Translations under genes and position numbers: made by a program
Shown here: piece by piece, positions 32,466 to 43,281 of the stretch
How the letters are laid out: every line of letters starts with the position of its first letter
How positions within the stretch are numbered: position 1 is the stretch's first letter
NCBI GenBank assembly: GCA_022494885.1
Contig: JAGVSM010003735.1
Span: 97,333-161,332, forward strand
Direction: 5' to 3'
Length of the DNA stretch: 64,000 bases
DNA from: Micrasema longulum
Taxonomy: Eukaryota; Arthropoda; Insecta; Trichoptera; Brachycentridae
The notes under the pieces: model-generated
Told to the model about the DNA's origin: nothing
The model's input: only the letters and a program-made list of their open reading frames with translations
Databases searched by the model: none

Positions 32466-32705
32466 AGCTTATGAAGGGGTTAATTTACAATCCCAACATT
32501 TTGGAGCACGTAAAGTTATATGTACCCAGCAACTATTCAAGAGCTAGGCAACACAGACCATTTTTTCTTCCAGAATTCAGAATAATTGACCGTTGTTGAT
32601 GCCCGTGGGAAGGAATGATTGGTCTGTCAAACATCCTACCAAAGGGTGGATATTTTCCATGCTGGGAAATTCTAACTTTTTATGGAACATTTGTACTCTT
32701 TTTTA
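32466..32705 (+). pseudogene. LINE RT C-terminal fragment
   Basis: The + strand reads MKGLIYNPNILEHVKLYVP then SNYSRARQHRPFFLPEFRII, followed by a stop and further degraded text. It is homologous to the minus-strand sequence at 36980-36560 (NGLIFDSNILKRIKLY, then LSNYLRARQHRLFVLLK). This is the C-terminal LINE tail (…RxxRQxxxFxxP…). RT core absent. Confidence 0.6.
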
Positions 32706-32721
32706 CTTTGCTTTGTTTAAT

Positions 32722-33310
32722 AAGAGTCTAGAAGGAGCGTAGAATCGTATTTGAATACATCGGACTGTGTCCAATAATTCCTCTACTATGCTCTACTTTC
32801 GCCGCGCGCATTCGCGAGGTTGCAGCGTAATGTTGCTTGATAAGAAAAAAAAATCATAACGCAAATGTAAGGTAAAAAAAAGCAATATGTTAATTTCTCT
32901 AAAATTCTATTTTGCACGCGGAAATATTAATTGACACAACAGAGTAGATAAGTAAAGGGTCATTTAATAAGAGTCATTGAATTAATGAACTTTAAAGTTA
33001 AAATATAAACAAATTTTATTTGACATAAAATGGATATTTTTATATCACGTTATATAATATTTGATGTTTTGAAGATAATGTCGGTCAAATGTCCACCACA
33101 GAGTTGTTTAATCCGAAATCCAATTTTCATTAATTCTCTCATTAGATGAGCAAAGTAGGGTAAAAAAAAATACTACCCTGACAACACTGACGAAATTTCT
33201 ATTTTCTTTCTTCGACAATCTGACAGATGGAAAAATAATAATATTTTTGAGTAATGCATTTGTTATATACACATTCATTTCCTAATACATAAAATACACA
33301 TATCTACAAA
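32722..33310. mobile_element. hAT-type MITE, copy 2 (both ends truncated)
   Basis: Aligns along most of its length with copies at 31134 and 37836: AGAAGGAGCGTAGAATCGTA, TCGGACTGTGTCC, GATAATGTCGGTCAAATGTC, CAATCTGACAGATGGAAAAA. The first about 12 bases of the terminal repeat and the right terminus are missing. Confidence 0.75.
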
Positions 33311-34870
33311 AAAAATATTAAAGTATATAGGCGAATTTTGGTACCGCCTTTTTAGGAAAAAAATATTTCGCGTAGATTTATAGTACACTTCCGCCCCCTG
33401 ACATGACATCTAATTTTGCAGAAATGTTTGTTAATATAGTTTGTAAAAAAACCTCTAGAACTTAAACCTAAGTTCATCCATCTTTTTGAAATATTTTTTT
33501 TTTACGTAAACGAGTCTTTGTAGTTTTCTCACATATTTTTCATCAGATCAGAGTTCACAAATGGTTCAAAAGTTCACTTACGGCTTTATTTACTCCAACT
33601 ATTTATATATATATATGTCTTAGGAAGAGCTTTATAATATTATAAAAGCAAAAAAAATGCTGTCAAGAGTATTGCAGATATTCACGAAAAATATTGGAGA
33701 TACGCACTAATTGTCTTTGAGATCATTATTATTCTATTATAAATCGTAATGTGTCACAATTTGTATTATTAATATGCAAGGAAAGCCTAAAAAAATCAAT
33801 AACAACAAAGATATAATATTTAATTTGCTTTTTATACCATCGAATATTTATACATCTTCACTCCAATATTTACCAAAGAAAAAAAAGAAGAAGAAGATTT
33901 ATCATCGGAAGCGCCAAGGTTGCTTGTACTTCCAAATTTCAAAAATACGACTTAGAGTTGTGGAGACGAATCACAAAATAAAGATAACAGTATATGATAA
34001 AAAACAGGTAAATTATGAAATGGAGACGTGTGTTGAATCTGATTCAAGAGACAGTGAATAAATCTATATATTTATAAATATTTCAAACAATATCACCAAT
34101 GATAACTAAAAATACATTATTTGTGCCTACATTTGTTCCCTTTGTTTATAGCGGAACCTCAAAAACGATTTAAATAATATTTTTGACACATTTTTAGTTA
34201 TAAATTAAAAAACATGTTTTTCATCGTGTTTTGTGAATTTGGGCCCATTGTGTGCCGGTAGCATTTTTCCTGTACTTTTTTCATATCAAATCTGAATGAG
34301 ACATGTATAGAGTATGTGTTTGAAATATCGTTATGTTGTATTTTTCTTTGCTGGATTGACTTTTATCCAAACAACATTTGGGTCATGTTTTCCTCGAAAC
34401 GAGATGTAATCATTTTTATAAATATAATAAAAATACCGGTATCCGAAACAACAAAAACAAATATTGAATTTAAAACTACAATCATACATTTATTCTACAA
34501 TATATATATTTTAATGGGGAAATGTTTTCTATAACATAACAAATCCAACGCCTGTATTACAATGAGAATTAAATACAGTTGTCTTTAATTGTCTACAACG
34601 TATTATAAAATCAAGCTTTCCCTATAAAAACGAGCATATTTGTATGAAGCGTTCCTATAATTATGTACCTCACTATTTTAATTTTGAAGTGATTTTCAAC
34701 GAGTCGTAAATAACTCGCTATCAGTATATAGCAATACGTCACTCGCTGAATTAAGTGCAATAATGCAGTGCCTTGTGCGCCTTATTCTTATTTTTAGTGA
34801 TGGCGGTCACAGCTATACAAGCTCATGACGTCACTGCAACATGTGAAGATCTATTGTGACGGGTCCCCGT
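33311..34870. other. AT-rich intergenic or intronic DNA
   Basis: The + frame 33774-34061 is Lys-rich across a simple AAG/AAA run and has no motif. No repeat family recognised. 34700-34870 is more balanced in composition. Confidence 0.4.
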
Positions 34871-34878
34871 GAATAGTT

Positions 34879-35010
34879 CTCGCCCTCCAAACCCAGGCCT
34901 TTAAAGAGCCTGGCTACTGTGTGGAAGGCGAGAGTTTACATTTTGGTAAATCTCCCCCTTCAAGCCCAGATCCGTAAAGTATCGTGCTAATAGGTGGAGG
35001 GGGCGAGCTC
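34879..35010. other. Two tandem GC-rich hairpins
   Basis: Hairpin 1 (34879-34936): CTCGCCCTCCA pairs with TGGAAGGCGAG. An inner CCAGGC/GCCTGG stem sits around CTTTAAAGA. Hairpin 2 (34955-35008): CTCCCCCTTCAAGCCCAGAT opens a similar layout and closes with GGTGGAGGGGGCGAG. The two left sides are alike (CTCC…AAACCCAG / CTTC…AAGCCCAG), which suggests a diverged tandem duplication. Sharply GC-richer than its surroundings. Function unknown. Confidence 0.5.
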
Positions 35011-36060
35011 TTCAACGTCCTCAGGTTTAACCAGTAGTCCTCCGATGATAAGGTTCCTTTTATTATGTAAAGCATCACAATTAAATATAATTTATATAGG
35101 TATTTCCACATTTGCACTCAAAACCTACATCTAGAAGTTTCGGAATGTTTCATTCTACCACGCTGTTTGTTCAATCTGCAGTGCCCTGTAAGGCTCTAGT
35201 GTTAGGAGTTTTATTAGGTCAAAAGTAAATTAGTGTACCTTGGATGCAGATGAACCTTAATTATTTACGGTCTAAACCAATCTGCATAGCCAACAACATG
35301 TTATTTGAACAAAAAAAAATTATAAATATGGAAAATTATACAAAAAAAAAAAAAAATATTGCTAAAGACAGAAATAGGGATATACAAAATGAGTTTTACA
35401 GAAGCTTAGTTTAGCCATGGTTTCCCCCCTACACTCTTCTATAGACATGCAAAAAAATATCGTTTCAAGTGACACGGGAGGGAATATAGAAGAAGATGAT
35501 TTAAAACAAAAAAGGGACATAACTTATTGAGTTCAGTATTTTCAAAATACATATAAGGTCCGAATTTGTTAACATTTTTTATAACAGCATATAAAAAGGT
35601 TCCTCTTCTGTAGCCCATAATTATTTTTTGTCAACATGTTCCTAAAGCAAAGACAAGATTTTTTTTTCAATAATTCATTTTTATTAACATTTATTTCCTT
35701 ACTCAAGATTAAGAAGATGGAGGCAATTTGGATCACTCGTGATTACTTTTTGTAACTTTTTTTGCCAAGTTTCGCCGTTTCCTTGGTTTGCTGTCACTGC
35801 CATAGACGTGCGGAGGTAGCTTTTAGAATCAAATTAGCCGTAATCCGACCGAAAAGTGATTAATTGACCATCAACTTATCCCCGCTATCCCTCTAACTAC
35901 GGATATCAATGTCTTATCGTGTATATAGATTCAAGGAAACCATTTTGTTTTCCTAGAGGTTTTATTTAGATTAGGATTAAGATAATTAACCAGCTAGCTA
36001 AATAAACAGTTTATTGATAAAATACAAATATTCCGATTCTGTATAATTTTGCAATACCTA
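35011..36060. other. Unassigned DNA
   Basis: Includes A-rich (35330-35360) and T-rich runs and a more balanced stretch at 35690-35900. No supported frame. Confidence 0.35.
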
Positions 36061-36125
36061 GACCAGCGGTTAATAAAAAGTGTTCCAAAGAACACTGGAG
36101 TTCTGAGAAAAATCCATAAATGGGA

Positions 36126-36178
36126 CAAAACAAATTCCCTTCTCAAAAATGTTTTCCCTCTGTTGCTAAATTTTTTTA
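36126..36178. mobile_element. FB foldback MITE, short arm fragment
   Basis: AATTCCCTTCTCAAAAATGT then TTTCCCTCTGTTGC matches the outer right arm of FB (compare 45985-46010). Confidence 0.45.
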
Positions 36179-36561
36179 CAATAAATGGACGTTTAAACTG
36201 TCCCTAGATATATTATCGGATCTGCATATTACGAGGTTTACAGGAGAGCAAAAGTGAAGCTTGATATTGTTTTAAGAAGCCATCAGATATTGTAAAATTT
36301 TCAAACATATGTCTTTTGAAACACAGTTGCAGAATGCTTAAAAATTCCACATTATCTGATAGTTTCTTAAAAAAACATCATACTTTGTTTATGCTTTCCT
36401 GTTAACCTCACACAATGCAGATTCGATAGTATGCGTTGAGACCGTCGATTTATTTAACCTAAAAAAAAGTTAAATAATATTTCCAAGAGGAGTTACAGGA
36501 CATCAACAGGATACCTATTCGTAAATAAGACCAAATTGTCAATATTACCCGTGTCGGAGTA

Positions 36562-36985
36562 TGAGAACTGAATATTTTTATTTATTTATTTAAATGTACA
36601 ATACAGCACAGCTGCCAATTACAATGCACATAAATTATATAATTAGGTTATTAGAAAAACACGTTTAAAAAAACGTACAATAGATTATTATGGCCCATAA
36701 AAACAATAGTTAACGAAGACTAATAAGTCACTAATACATACTTTGATACATAGTTACAGAGGAAGAGGCTAAAACTGGTAATCCTAGCATAACAAAGATT
36801 CAGCTCTCTCGGTAGGCTTTTCAATAGATCACTCGTTCTCCCCACTGACCATTTTAACGGTAAATTTTCCTTGCATTTTAGTAAAACAAATAGTCTGTGT
36901 TGCCTAGCTCTTAAATAGTTGCTCAGTATATATAATTTTATGCGCTTCAAAATGTTGGAATCGAAAATTAACCCGTTCAGAAGTA
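36562..36985 (-). pseudogene. LINE RT C-terminus and 3' UTR inserted in the hAT remnant
   Basis: The minus strand gives NGLIFDSNILKRIKLYI, SNYLRARQHRLFVLLKCKEN, WSVGRTSDLLKSLPRELNLC and YARITSFSLFLCNYVSK, a LINE C-terminal tail. The 3' side runs to (AAATAAATA)n-type sequence at 36562-36585. Homologous to 32466-32705. It lies between two parts of the hAT copy. Confidence 0.6.
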
Positions 36986-37254
36986 AGGCCACCTTAAGAA
37001 TTCATCTTCTAGAACAAAAAATACAATTTACTGACTTTTGGATTGGACTTAAAAATGAATATTCTGCAGTATCCGAGAAGTCTATCATGGTCCTGATGCC
37101 GCTCCAGATTTCCGTACTCAACAGTCAGACATCAATTTTAATTTTAGCATGCCATACAACATGCAAAAAAAAAAAATTACCATGCGTCTTAAAAATATTG
37201 TCGAGGTGGAGGTTAAGCCACAAAAAAGGAGATCAATTAGGGTTCCATGGTAAA

Positions 37255-37375
37255 AAAATCTCTCACCTATTCATGCATAATCCCTTCTCAAAAATGTTTA
37301 CCCTACGTGTTGCAACAAATTAAGATTTAAATAACTCCCCCCAGCGTGTTTTCAAACATTTCGACATACTCAAAA
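37255..37375. mobile_element. FB foldback MITE, outer right end
   Basis: AATCCCTTCTCAAAAATGTT, TTGCAACAAATTAAGATT, CTCCCCCCAGCG and AAACATTTCGACATACTCAA match FB arm and tail. Confidence 0.55.
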
Positions 37376-37589
37376 TAATATTTGGGATATTTATAGCACT
37401 AACTTTCTAGATCATTTTTTATGTTTTAGGGATATATTAATTTAATTACTTTAATAAAATAAATAAAACAACATTGTTTCAAACCACTAATTTATTATTT
37501 TTTCATTACTTTTTTAAATATTTAAAAAAAGACTTGATTATTTGGTTCCACAAGTAGTATTTAGTAAACATGACAAAAATATAATAGAA

Positions 37590-37700
37590 ATTAATTCATT
37601 AGTTACGTAAACCGAAGAAAGCGTGTTTGTTTTGAAACCGGTCAGTGGAAAAAAAAATTTAAAAAATAGTGTTTAAAAACAAAGTTGTTTTCAACTGCAG
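37590..37700 (+). repeat. Dispersed repeat shared with 5710-5830
   Basis: TTTGAAACCGGTCAGTGGAA and GTGTTTAAAAACAAAGTTGT resemble 5757-5805 (TTTGAAACCGGTTGGTAGAA, GTGTTTCAAAAACAAAGTTG). Its extent is uncertain. Confidence 0.45.
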
Positions 37701-37835
37701 TACGCTAGACACCACTGGGTACGGAAAAGAGAATGATGATGATGATATGGAAAAAAGTTCGCCTCCGTAGTGTGATGGTAGGCCTCATTGAATAGATACT
37801 CTGTGGTTGGCTCATTCGCTTACCATGTTAATAAT

Positions 37836-38866
37836 CATAGAATTAAGAATAGTCCAGAAGGAGCGTAGAATCATATTTGAATACATCGGACTGTGTCCTA
37901 AAATCCCCATACTATGCTCCACTTTCACCTCGCGCATTCGTGATGTCGCCGCGTAATGTTTCACGATGGGAAAAAATATAATCATAACACAAATGTAAGG
38001 TTTAAAAAAAAGCAATCTGTTAATTTCTCTAAAATTTTTTTGTGCACGCGGAAATATTGGTTGACACGACAAAGTAGATAAATAAAGGCTAATTTATTTA
38101 GAGTAATTAAATTAATTTATTAAACAAATTTTATTTTACATAAAACGGATATTTTTATATCATGTTAAATAATCTTTAATGTTTTATGGATAATGTCGGT
38201 CAAATGTCCACCACAGAGTTGTAAAAAAAAAAGCAAAGTAGGGTAAAAAAAAGTTTCTACCCTGGCAACACTAACGAAATGTTTAATTTGATTTCTTCGA
38301 CAATCTGACAGATGGTAAAATAATTACATTTTTAAGTAATGTATTTGCTACTTACATATTCATTTGCTACTTACACATTCATTTGCCAATTGCATATGAA
38401 ATGTGATCCCATCCTGTTTCTTTAAGATCCTAGCAGTTGTTCTACACTTTAAAAGGACACAACACGGAATATTTTTTTTATTATATTGAAAACATATTAT
38501 ACATAATTATATACAATATTCCTAAGGAGTTTTTAAAAAAAAACTCATTTAGGGACATACAGATAATAATTTTTTTAGAGACGTTTTTAAAATTTAAACT
38601 ATAATATTATTTAACAAAAGCAGAAAAATTAAAATTATGATATACTACAAATTAAAAAGGGTATGAAAAATACTTGAAAATAACAGAATAAACAGAATAC
38701 TAGGCATGGAAATAAATTCAAAATAATGTTTACAAATTTGAATTTAAATCAGGAGTTGCGTACTGAGCAACGTCCACAAATAAACTTATAAACTACTAAT
38801 TTATGAGTAGTTTAGTTGCCTTCTGTTCGATGCTTGTATGCGGTTTACACTATTCTTAATTCTATG
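37836..38866. mobile_element. hAT-type MITE, copy 3, with internal insertion
   Basis: Ends CATAGAATTAAGAATAGTCC and (inverted) CATAGAATTAAGAATAGTG. It is flanked by TTAATAAT (37828-37835) and CTAATAAT (38867-38874), an 8-bp duplication with one mismatch. Inner sequence aligns with 31134-31803 and 32722-33310. An extra segment (about 38472-38790) interrupts it. No ORF. Confidence 0.8.
38472..38790. mobile_element. Insertion inside hAT MITE copy 3
   Basis: Absent from the corresponding position of copy 1 (after ACAACACGGCATAG at about 31680). AT-rich, starts TTTTTTTATTATATTGAAAA and has TTCCTAAGGAGTTTT. It may be a LINE 3' end in minus orientation. Family not identified. Confidence 0.45.
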
Positions 38867-39424
38867 CTAATAATATATAAAAAAGAAATATTTTCAATGA
38901 GTCGTGGTTTTTTACAAAATGATTAATATTTTAAGTACTGGATATAAAAAGTTGATACCATTTTGTGCTGAGCTATAATGAATTCAGCATAAATTAAATG
39001 ACTGACCTCAATTTTATCTGTAACAGCATTAATTTTCATAGGCCTATAAATTGGAAGCTTAACAGGTTACGGGGTAATTTCATATAAGGAAGTACATACT
39101 GCTATATACTTTTACATATTCATAATTGAATATATGAATAAAAATTCCAAGCTTTCAGAAAAACATTTATCTAAACAAAGACCTAAGGATTTGGCTCAAC
39201 TAAAATTTATTTGGAAAGGTATACTTGAGTAAGGTTTGACCCAAAAAGTACTCATAGTTTGAAGGATCTTCATACAAATATGATTTTATTGTAAAAAACG
39301 CCAGAAATGTAAATTATTTGGGTTATGAAAAACTTGAAGAAGCTAAAAATAATCAAAGTAAATTGAATAAAACTAAGATAGATACGAAAATAACATTTTC
39401 GCAAAGGAAATAAAGATTTTCATT

Positions 39425-39590
39425 CCCCTTTTACACCTAATGGTGTATATGGCACTGCATTCGAACACCAATTGCAGTGTATCTTAATCATTTTTGCTAC
39501 ATAAAGGTGAGATGATCGGTTTTAGGCTTCAGGTACCAGTCCAGGGACTATGAAATATTCTAGTGTAAAAACACATTTTTTAATCGTGTT
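39425..39590 (-). mobile_element. SINE type B, headless 3' part
   Basis: The minus strand has GTGTTTTTACACTAGAATAT, CCCTGGACTGGTACCTGAAG, GATCATCTCACC and GCAGTGCCATATACACCATT. These match the body of SINE type B at 54375-54601 (-) and 43939-44195 (+). The tRNA-like head is missing. Confidence 0.65.
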
Positions 39591-39591
39591 G

Positions 39592-39662
39592 TGGTCCTGT
39601 GGCCAGTGTCTCGGACTCACGGACGAAAGGTCCGTGGTTCCAATCCCACTCTACCCCAACTT
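39592..39662 (+). mobile_element. tRNA-like SINE head, type C
   Basis: GGTCCTGTGGCCAGTGTCTC (box A-like) and GGTCCGTGGTTCCAATCCCA (box B-like) are spaced as in a tRNA, followed by an A run. It resembles the head at 16505-16563. A true tRNA gene is unlikely because no closed acceptor stem or CCA-adjacent end is visible. Confidence 0.55.
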
Positions 39663-39757
39663 AAAAAAATATACATTGTACAAAGCACGTGAAAATATTC
39701 AAAACTAATAAATAAGTTATATGATAAACGGTCTTATACTGAATTTTGGAATGAACA

Positions 39758-39983
39758 CTTTGTATCCCGGAGCCGTGTAAACACGTGATTATATAACCAT
39801 GCGTTGTGTCCCGGTCCCGTGTTTTCACGTGGTTTACCAGCTGTCTCAAAAAGTGCATTTTATTGACATCTAGTGACTTTTATTAGTGCTTTTTTGCTGC
39901 TGGTAAACCACGTGAAAACACGGGACCGGGACACAACGCGTGGTTATTATAATCACGTGCTTACACGGCTCCGGGATACAAAG
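39758..39983. mobile_element. Nearly perfect long inverted repeat (foldback), 84-bp arms
   Basis: Left arm 39758-39841 (CTTTGTATCCCGGAGCCGTG… CCGTGTTTTCACGTGGTTTA) is complementary to right arm 39899-39983 (GCTGGTAAACCACGTGAAAA… GGCTCCGGGATACAAAG) with only a handful of mismatches. The loop is 57 bp. Each arm contains two CACGTG E-box palindromes (one altered). The high arm identity suggests recent insertion or ongoing correction. No ORF of note. Confidence 0.8.
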
Positions 39984-42180
39984 CACAAAAAAAGAAGTGA
40001 GGCCCTGTATATGTGAGAACATTGCAATGCGCAATGTGGTTCTCCATAAAGGCCAATGTTCCCAAAACTATCATAGGAAAATTACTTATTTAATTATTTC
40101 AAATAAATTTGAGCAATTTCAATAAATTTAACCTAGTATTTTCATAATTATGACACTTTTAAGAAACCCTTCATATGATATGCATGAAATTTCACAAAAA
40201 TGGGGCGGGCACAGGGTAAAATCTATGTGTATTCGGCCGGTACTCAAAGTGTTAATAGAACGAATTATATTTTTATATATACGTTATTTAAAAAAACGCA
40301 TTTTGAAAACTTTCCCAAATACTTTACAATGGAGCAATTTTCAAATAAATTTTCAATAAAATTGAGGATTTTTTTTTCAAGTGCAATATTACCACGGGAC
40401 CACAACCCGGTTTATATATATTATATTATTTACTCTTTAAGGAACTCGATTTATCATTCGCATATGCGTGAATAAGATTCGGGCTATTTAAATGTAAGTT
40501 CTTGAAGATTCGCTTGAAGAAACAGGGGCGAGTCCGGGATAACAAATGTATCTGTCTATCTATGCGTCATTTATCTTTGTCACTCCAGTGTCGAATCACA
40601 GGATCTAAAGATACACAAGTTTAGTGGGTGGCAAAGAAAATGGCGTGTTTGTGGTGTCCCTATAACATATCAATGGTGGACTAAGATGTCTTTGAAGCGT
40701 CTATGTTTTTTTTAATAATGGGTCTGTGGGTACACGTCCTAAGATCGATAACAGACACATGCGCTAAACGATTTAACCAGACATCTAGAACATTTAACAA
40801 CGAAAGTAACTGTTTATTCAAGATTATATTTGAGTAAAAACCATTATAACTGTTAAAATACTGTGGTCAATAATCCTTTTTCGCGTGGTGATGTAACATC
40901 GTGTTACCATTAATAAAAGACAGAATATTCTTTAATTCAGTTTGTTTTACACACTATTTTCTAATTCTTTTTCCGAAATGTATGCAAATAAACTTACGAT
41001 TGAGCCCTATTATAGCAAAATAAATTAAAAATCATTAATTTGCCGCACATATTACGCCCGTGCATTCCCCATCACTGTCATCGACCGACTGAAGGCTGAC
41101 TCTGTTTTACACATCACCCACCACAGAACAGCATCTCTGTCTTCCTTGTTATGAGTTCTATCTTCGTGCTCTCTTATATACAGATGTGTTGCTGAATTAG
41201 CGGACATTCATTCTTTGCGTAGCAAAGTTAAATATTTTTTGTATTAACATCCAGCATAGTCTTACAAATTTTACTTTCAAAATCCGATGTGAAAATATCC
41301 GTTTGATAATTACAAAAACTACGAGTTTATCATTTAAAAGAAGAAGAGAGATATATCAAGTCTTGTATCCTATGTTGACAAGTGTGACATCACAGCTACA
41401 AAAGAGTGAAAGACCAAGGGTCTTCCTATCAGTTCCGCTTATACTAAAAAAACTCTTATTTTGTCGAAAATCCAGAAACTTTCTCTTTTTTTTTATTTCA
41501 TAAAATGCTATTTTAATTGAATTTTACTCTACCGCTTTTATTATATTTTTTACTGTGAGTTTGACAAATAATATGGGGGGGCTCATGTTGGAGATTGTCG
41601 TTCTCATAAATAAATTTGTATTATGGAAATTGCAGGAAAACCGTTTATTTACTTATATAATCTAGTTACAATGATCCATTACCAGCATTAAATTTTACAA
41701 TCACAATTATTTTTAAGGTTTTTTAAATTTTATCAACGCTCTTACAGGCCACCAGGAAGATTGATTCAATTAACTCCACATATTTCAATGTTTTAAGTAC
41801 TTCAATTGCATCTATGAGTGCAAGGCGTGAAAAATTTTTAGCACTTTGAAAATTTCACAATAAATAATATTAGATCAAATATAAATTATGTAGGAAACCA
41901 TTCTTTTCTCAGTTGTAAATTGACAGTACTAATTTCAGTTTATTTCGAGAAACATTGCGCTGGTCTAACAAATATGATTTACCAACTAACCTAAAAAACC
42001 TCTAAAAGGCAAAAGTTACGCAAATATAAGTCACCACTTATAAAGTACCCCTGAAAAGTACATTATATCGTGCAAAACCATCAAATTACAAGCAGGACGT
42101 AAATTTGATGACGAATCGAGTACAACGCTTTGAAATGCATCAACTTCATCTCCGCCATAGAAACGTGAAGAACAAAAGAA
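39984..42180. other. Intergenic or intronic DNA without recognised features
   Basis: Mixed AT-rich and balanced stretches (for example 40485-40760 and 41050-41210). Small frames at 40150-40475 and 41303-41503 lack known motifs. Confidence 0.4.
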
Positions 42181-42184
42181 AACC

Positions 42185-42220
42185 TATAAAGGACCGCGGG
42201 GCGAGGTAAAATAGTTCAGT
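42185..42220 (+). promoter_or_regulatory. Possible core promoter (TATA + TTCAGT), low confidence
   Basis: CTATAAAGG (42184-42192) lies 33 bp before the A of TTCAGT (42215-42220), the usual insect TATA-initiator spacing. No clear gene follows, so this may be chance. Confidence 0.25.
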
Positions 42221-42769
42221 GTTTACCGAGTCACATTATCTAGTTCGCTACAGTTCTTGCTGCCCTATATCACACTCACTATAAAAATTAGTACACATGG
42301 AACGCCAACATCGTTTCTTCTTCCATCTTTCAACGAGTGTAGGAGTTGTACTTTCAATAACAAAAAAAAATCCCAAAGGTCTACGTAAAATATGAACCAT
42401 TGAGAGAGTCTCATTAACCTTACCCACATCAATTGGTAAGTCATTGGTTTACCAATTTTTATTTATATTGCAGTATTTTTCAACCTGTGGGACGCAGCCC
42501 CCCGAAAATATAATTATCTACGATCTCAACTACATTTTTTCCCCTCTTCATTAAAAGAATAACCCAATAAGCTTATATTTCAAAGGCATAAGCTTATATT
42601 AGGAGGCGGGAGAGAGAGGATATAGTAAAAAGTTATTAAAAATATATTACAACACCAGACCAATTGAAAAACCTTTTTCCGACTTTTTTTTGCAGCTGCC
42701 GTTAATGGAACCCGTTCAATTTATATTATTTATTAACAATGTTTTATGATTTATTATATAAATAAAACA

Positions 42770-43202
42770 CGAGTGATACTTTAATCCACAAATTTGGAAT
42801 ATCCAGTGACCGAAATCCTCTGGAAACTGAAGCCGTGTACAAACTAAGTTGCCAAGGATGTGATAAAGTGTATATTGGACAAACAGGGCGCACAGCAAAG
42901 AAGAGAATTGACGAACAGAAAAGAGCGTGTAAACTTGGGCATCCAGACAAATCCGCAATAGCGGAACACTTTATAGACACAGAACATTTTTTCGCCTTTG
43001 AACCAAAATTCTACATAAACCTAGTAATTATAGTGCACGAATAATAAAAGAGGCAATTGAAATACACAGACATCCAAATAATATAAACAAAGAGGACGGG
43101 CTTAAATTAAATTCAACATGGTTCCCAGCACTACATATGACAAAAACGAATAGAAATGTGCCTACTGCCGGCTGCGACACAGTACAAATTACTAGTACAT
43201 AA
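42770..43202 (+). pseudogene. Penelope-like element C-terminus with GIY-YIG nuclease domain
   Basis: The + strand gives KFGISSDRNPLETEAVYKLS, then CQGCDKVYIGQTGRTAKKRI (YIG and catalytic Arg visible) and SAIAEHFIDTEHFFAFE. A frameshift near 43020 follows. The second frame continues SARIIKEAIEIHRHPNNINK, EDGLKLNSTWFPAL and ends at TAA 43200-43202. This is the C-terminal order of Penelope-like retroelements: GIY-YIG nuclease then RIIKEAIEI…NxxxGxxLxxxWxP. RT is absent. One frameshift makes it a pseudogene, but the nuclease core is well kept. Confidence 0.8.
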
Positions 43203-43281
43203 ACATAATTATTCTTTCCTACAAAACTAGAAATGTGCCTACTGCTGACTGTGACCCGGTACAAATTACTAGTACATAAAC
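43152..43281 (+). repeat. Tandem duplication, period about 77 bp, at the end of the Penelope-like ORF
   Basis: AGAAATGTGCCTACTGCCGG… ACAAATTACTAGTACATAAA is repeated from 43229 (AGAAATGTGCCTACTGCTGA…). Two units, spanning the stop codon. Confidence 0.8.

Larger units (their letters stand above)
36062..37255 (+). mobile_element. hAT transposon remnant, copy 2, interrupted by a LINE
   Basis: The left end (CCAGCGGTTAATAAAAAGTG… GAACACTGGAGTTCTGAG) is like the terminus at 709. The text AGAGGAGTTACAGGACATCA (36486) corresponds to 833. The coding remnant 36985-37320 has TDFWIGLKNEYSAVSEKSIM and MPLQISVLNSQ, an hAT C-terminal dimerisation block as in ZBED/FAM200 proteins. Right end: GATCAATTAGGGTTCCATGG. 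A LINE C-terminus (36562-36985, minus) and extra DNA at 36127-36470 interrupt it. Confidence 0.55.

Noticed and set aside
33774..34061. 95-codon + frame
   Set aside because: Lys-rich across an AAG/AAA run, no motif, no splice or promoter context; probably chance.
36919..37323. 134-codon + frame as an intact gene
   Set aside because: The first part is antisense to a LINE C-terminus, the middle is an hAT dimerisation block and the end is an FB repeat. It is a chance fusion of repeats.
39592..39662. tRNA gene candidate
   Set aside because: Boxes A and B are present, but no closed acceptor stem is visible, an A-rich tail follows and a related head heads a SINE at 16505-16563. It is a SINE head.
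42185..42220. Second promoter of equal strength to 55966
   Set aside because: The TATA-initiator spacing is acceptable but the initiator context is weaker and no leader or frame follows. Kept only as a low-confidence feature.
42744..42980. Two overlapping minus-strand frames of about 80 codons
   Set aside because: Antisense to the GIY-YIG coding sequence on the + strand.
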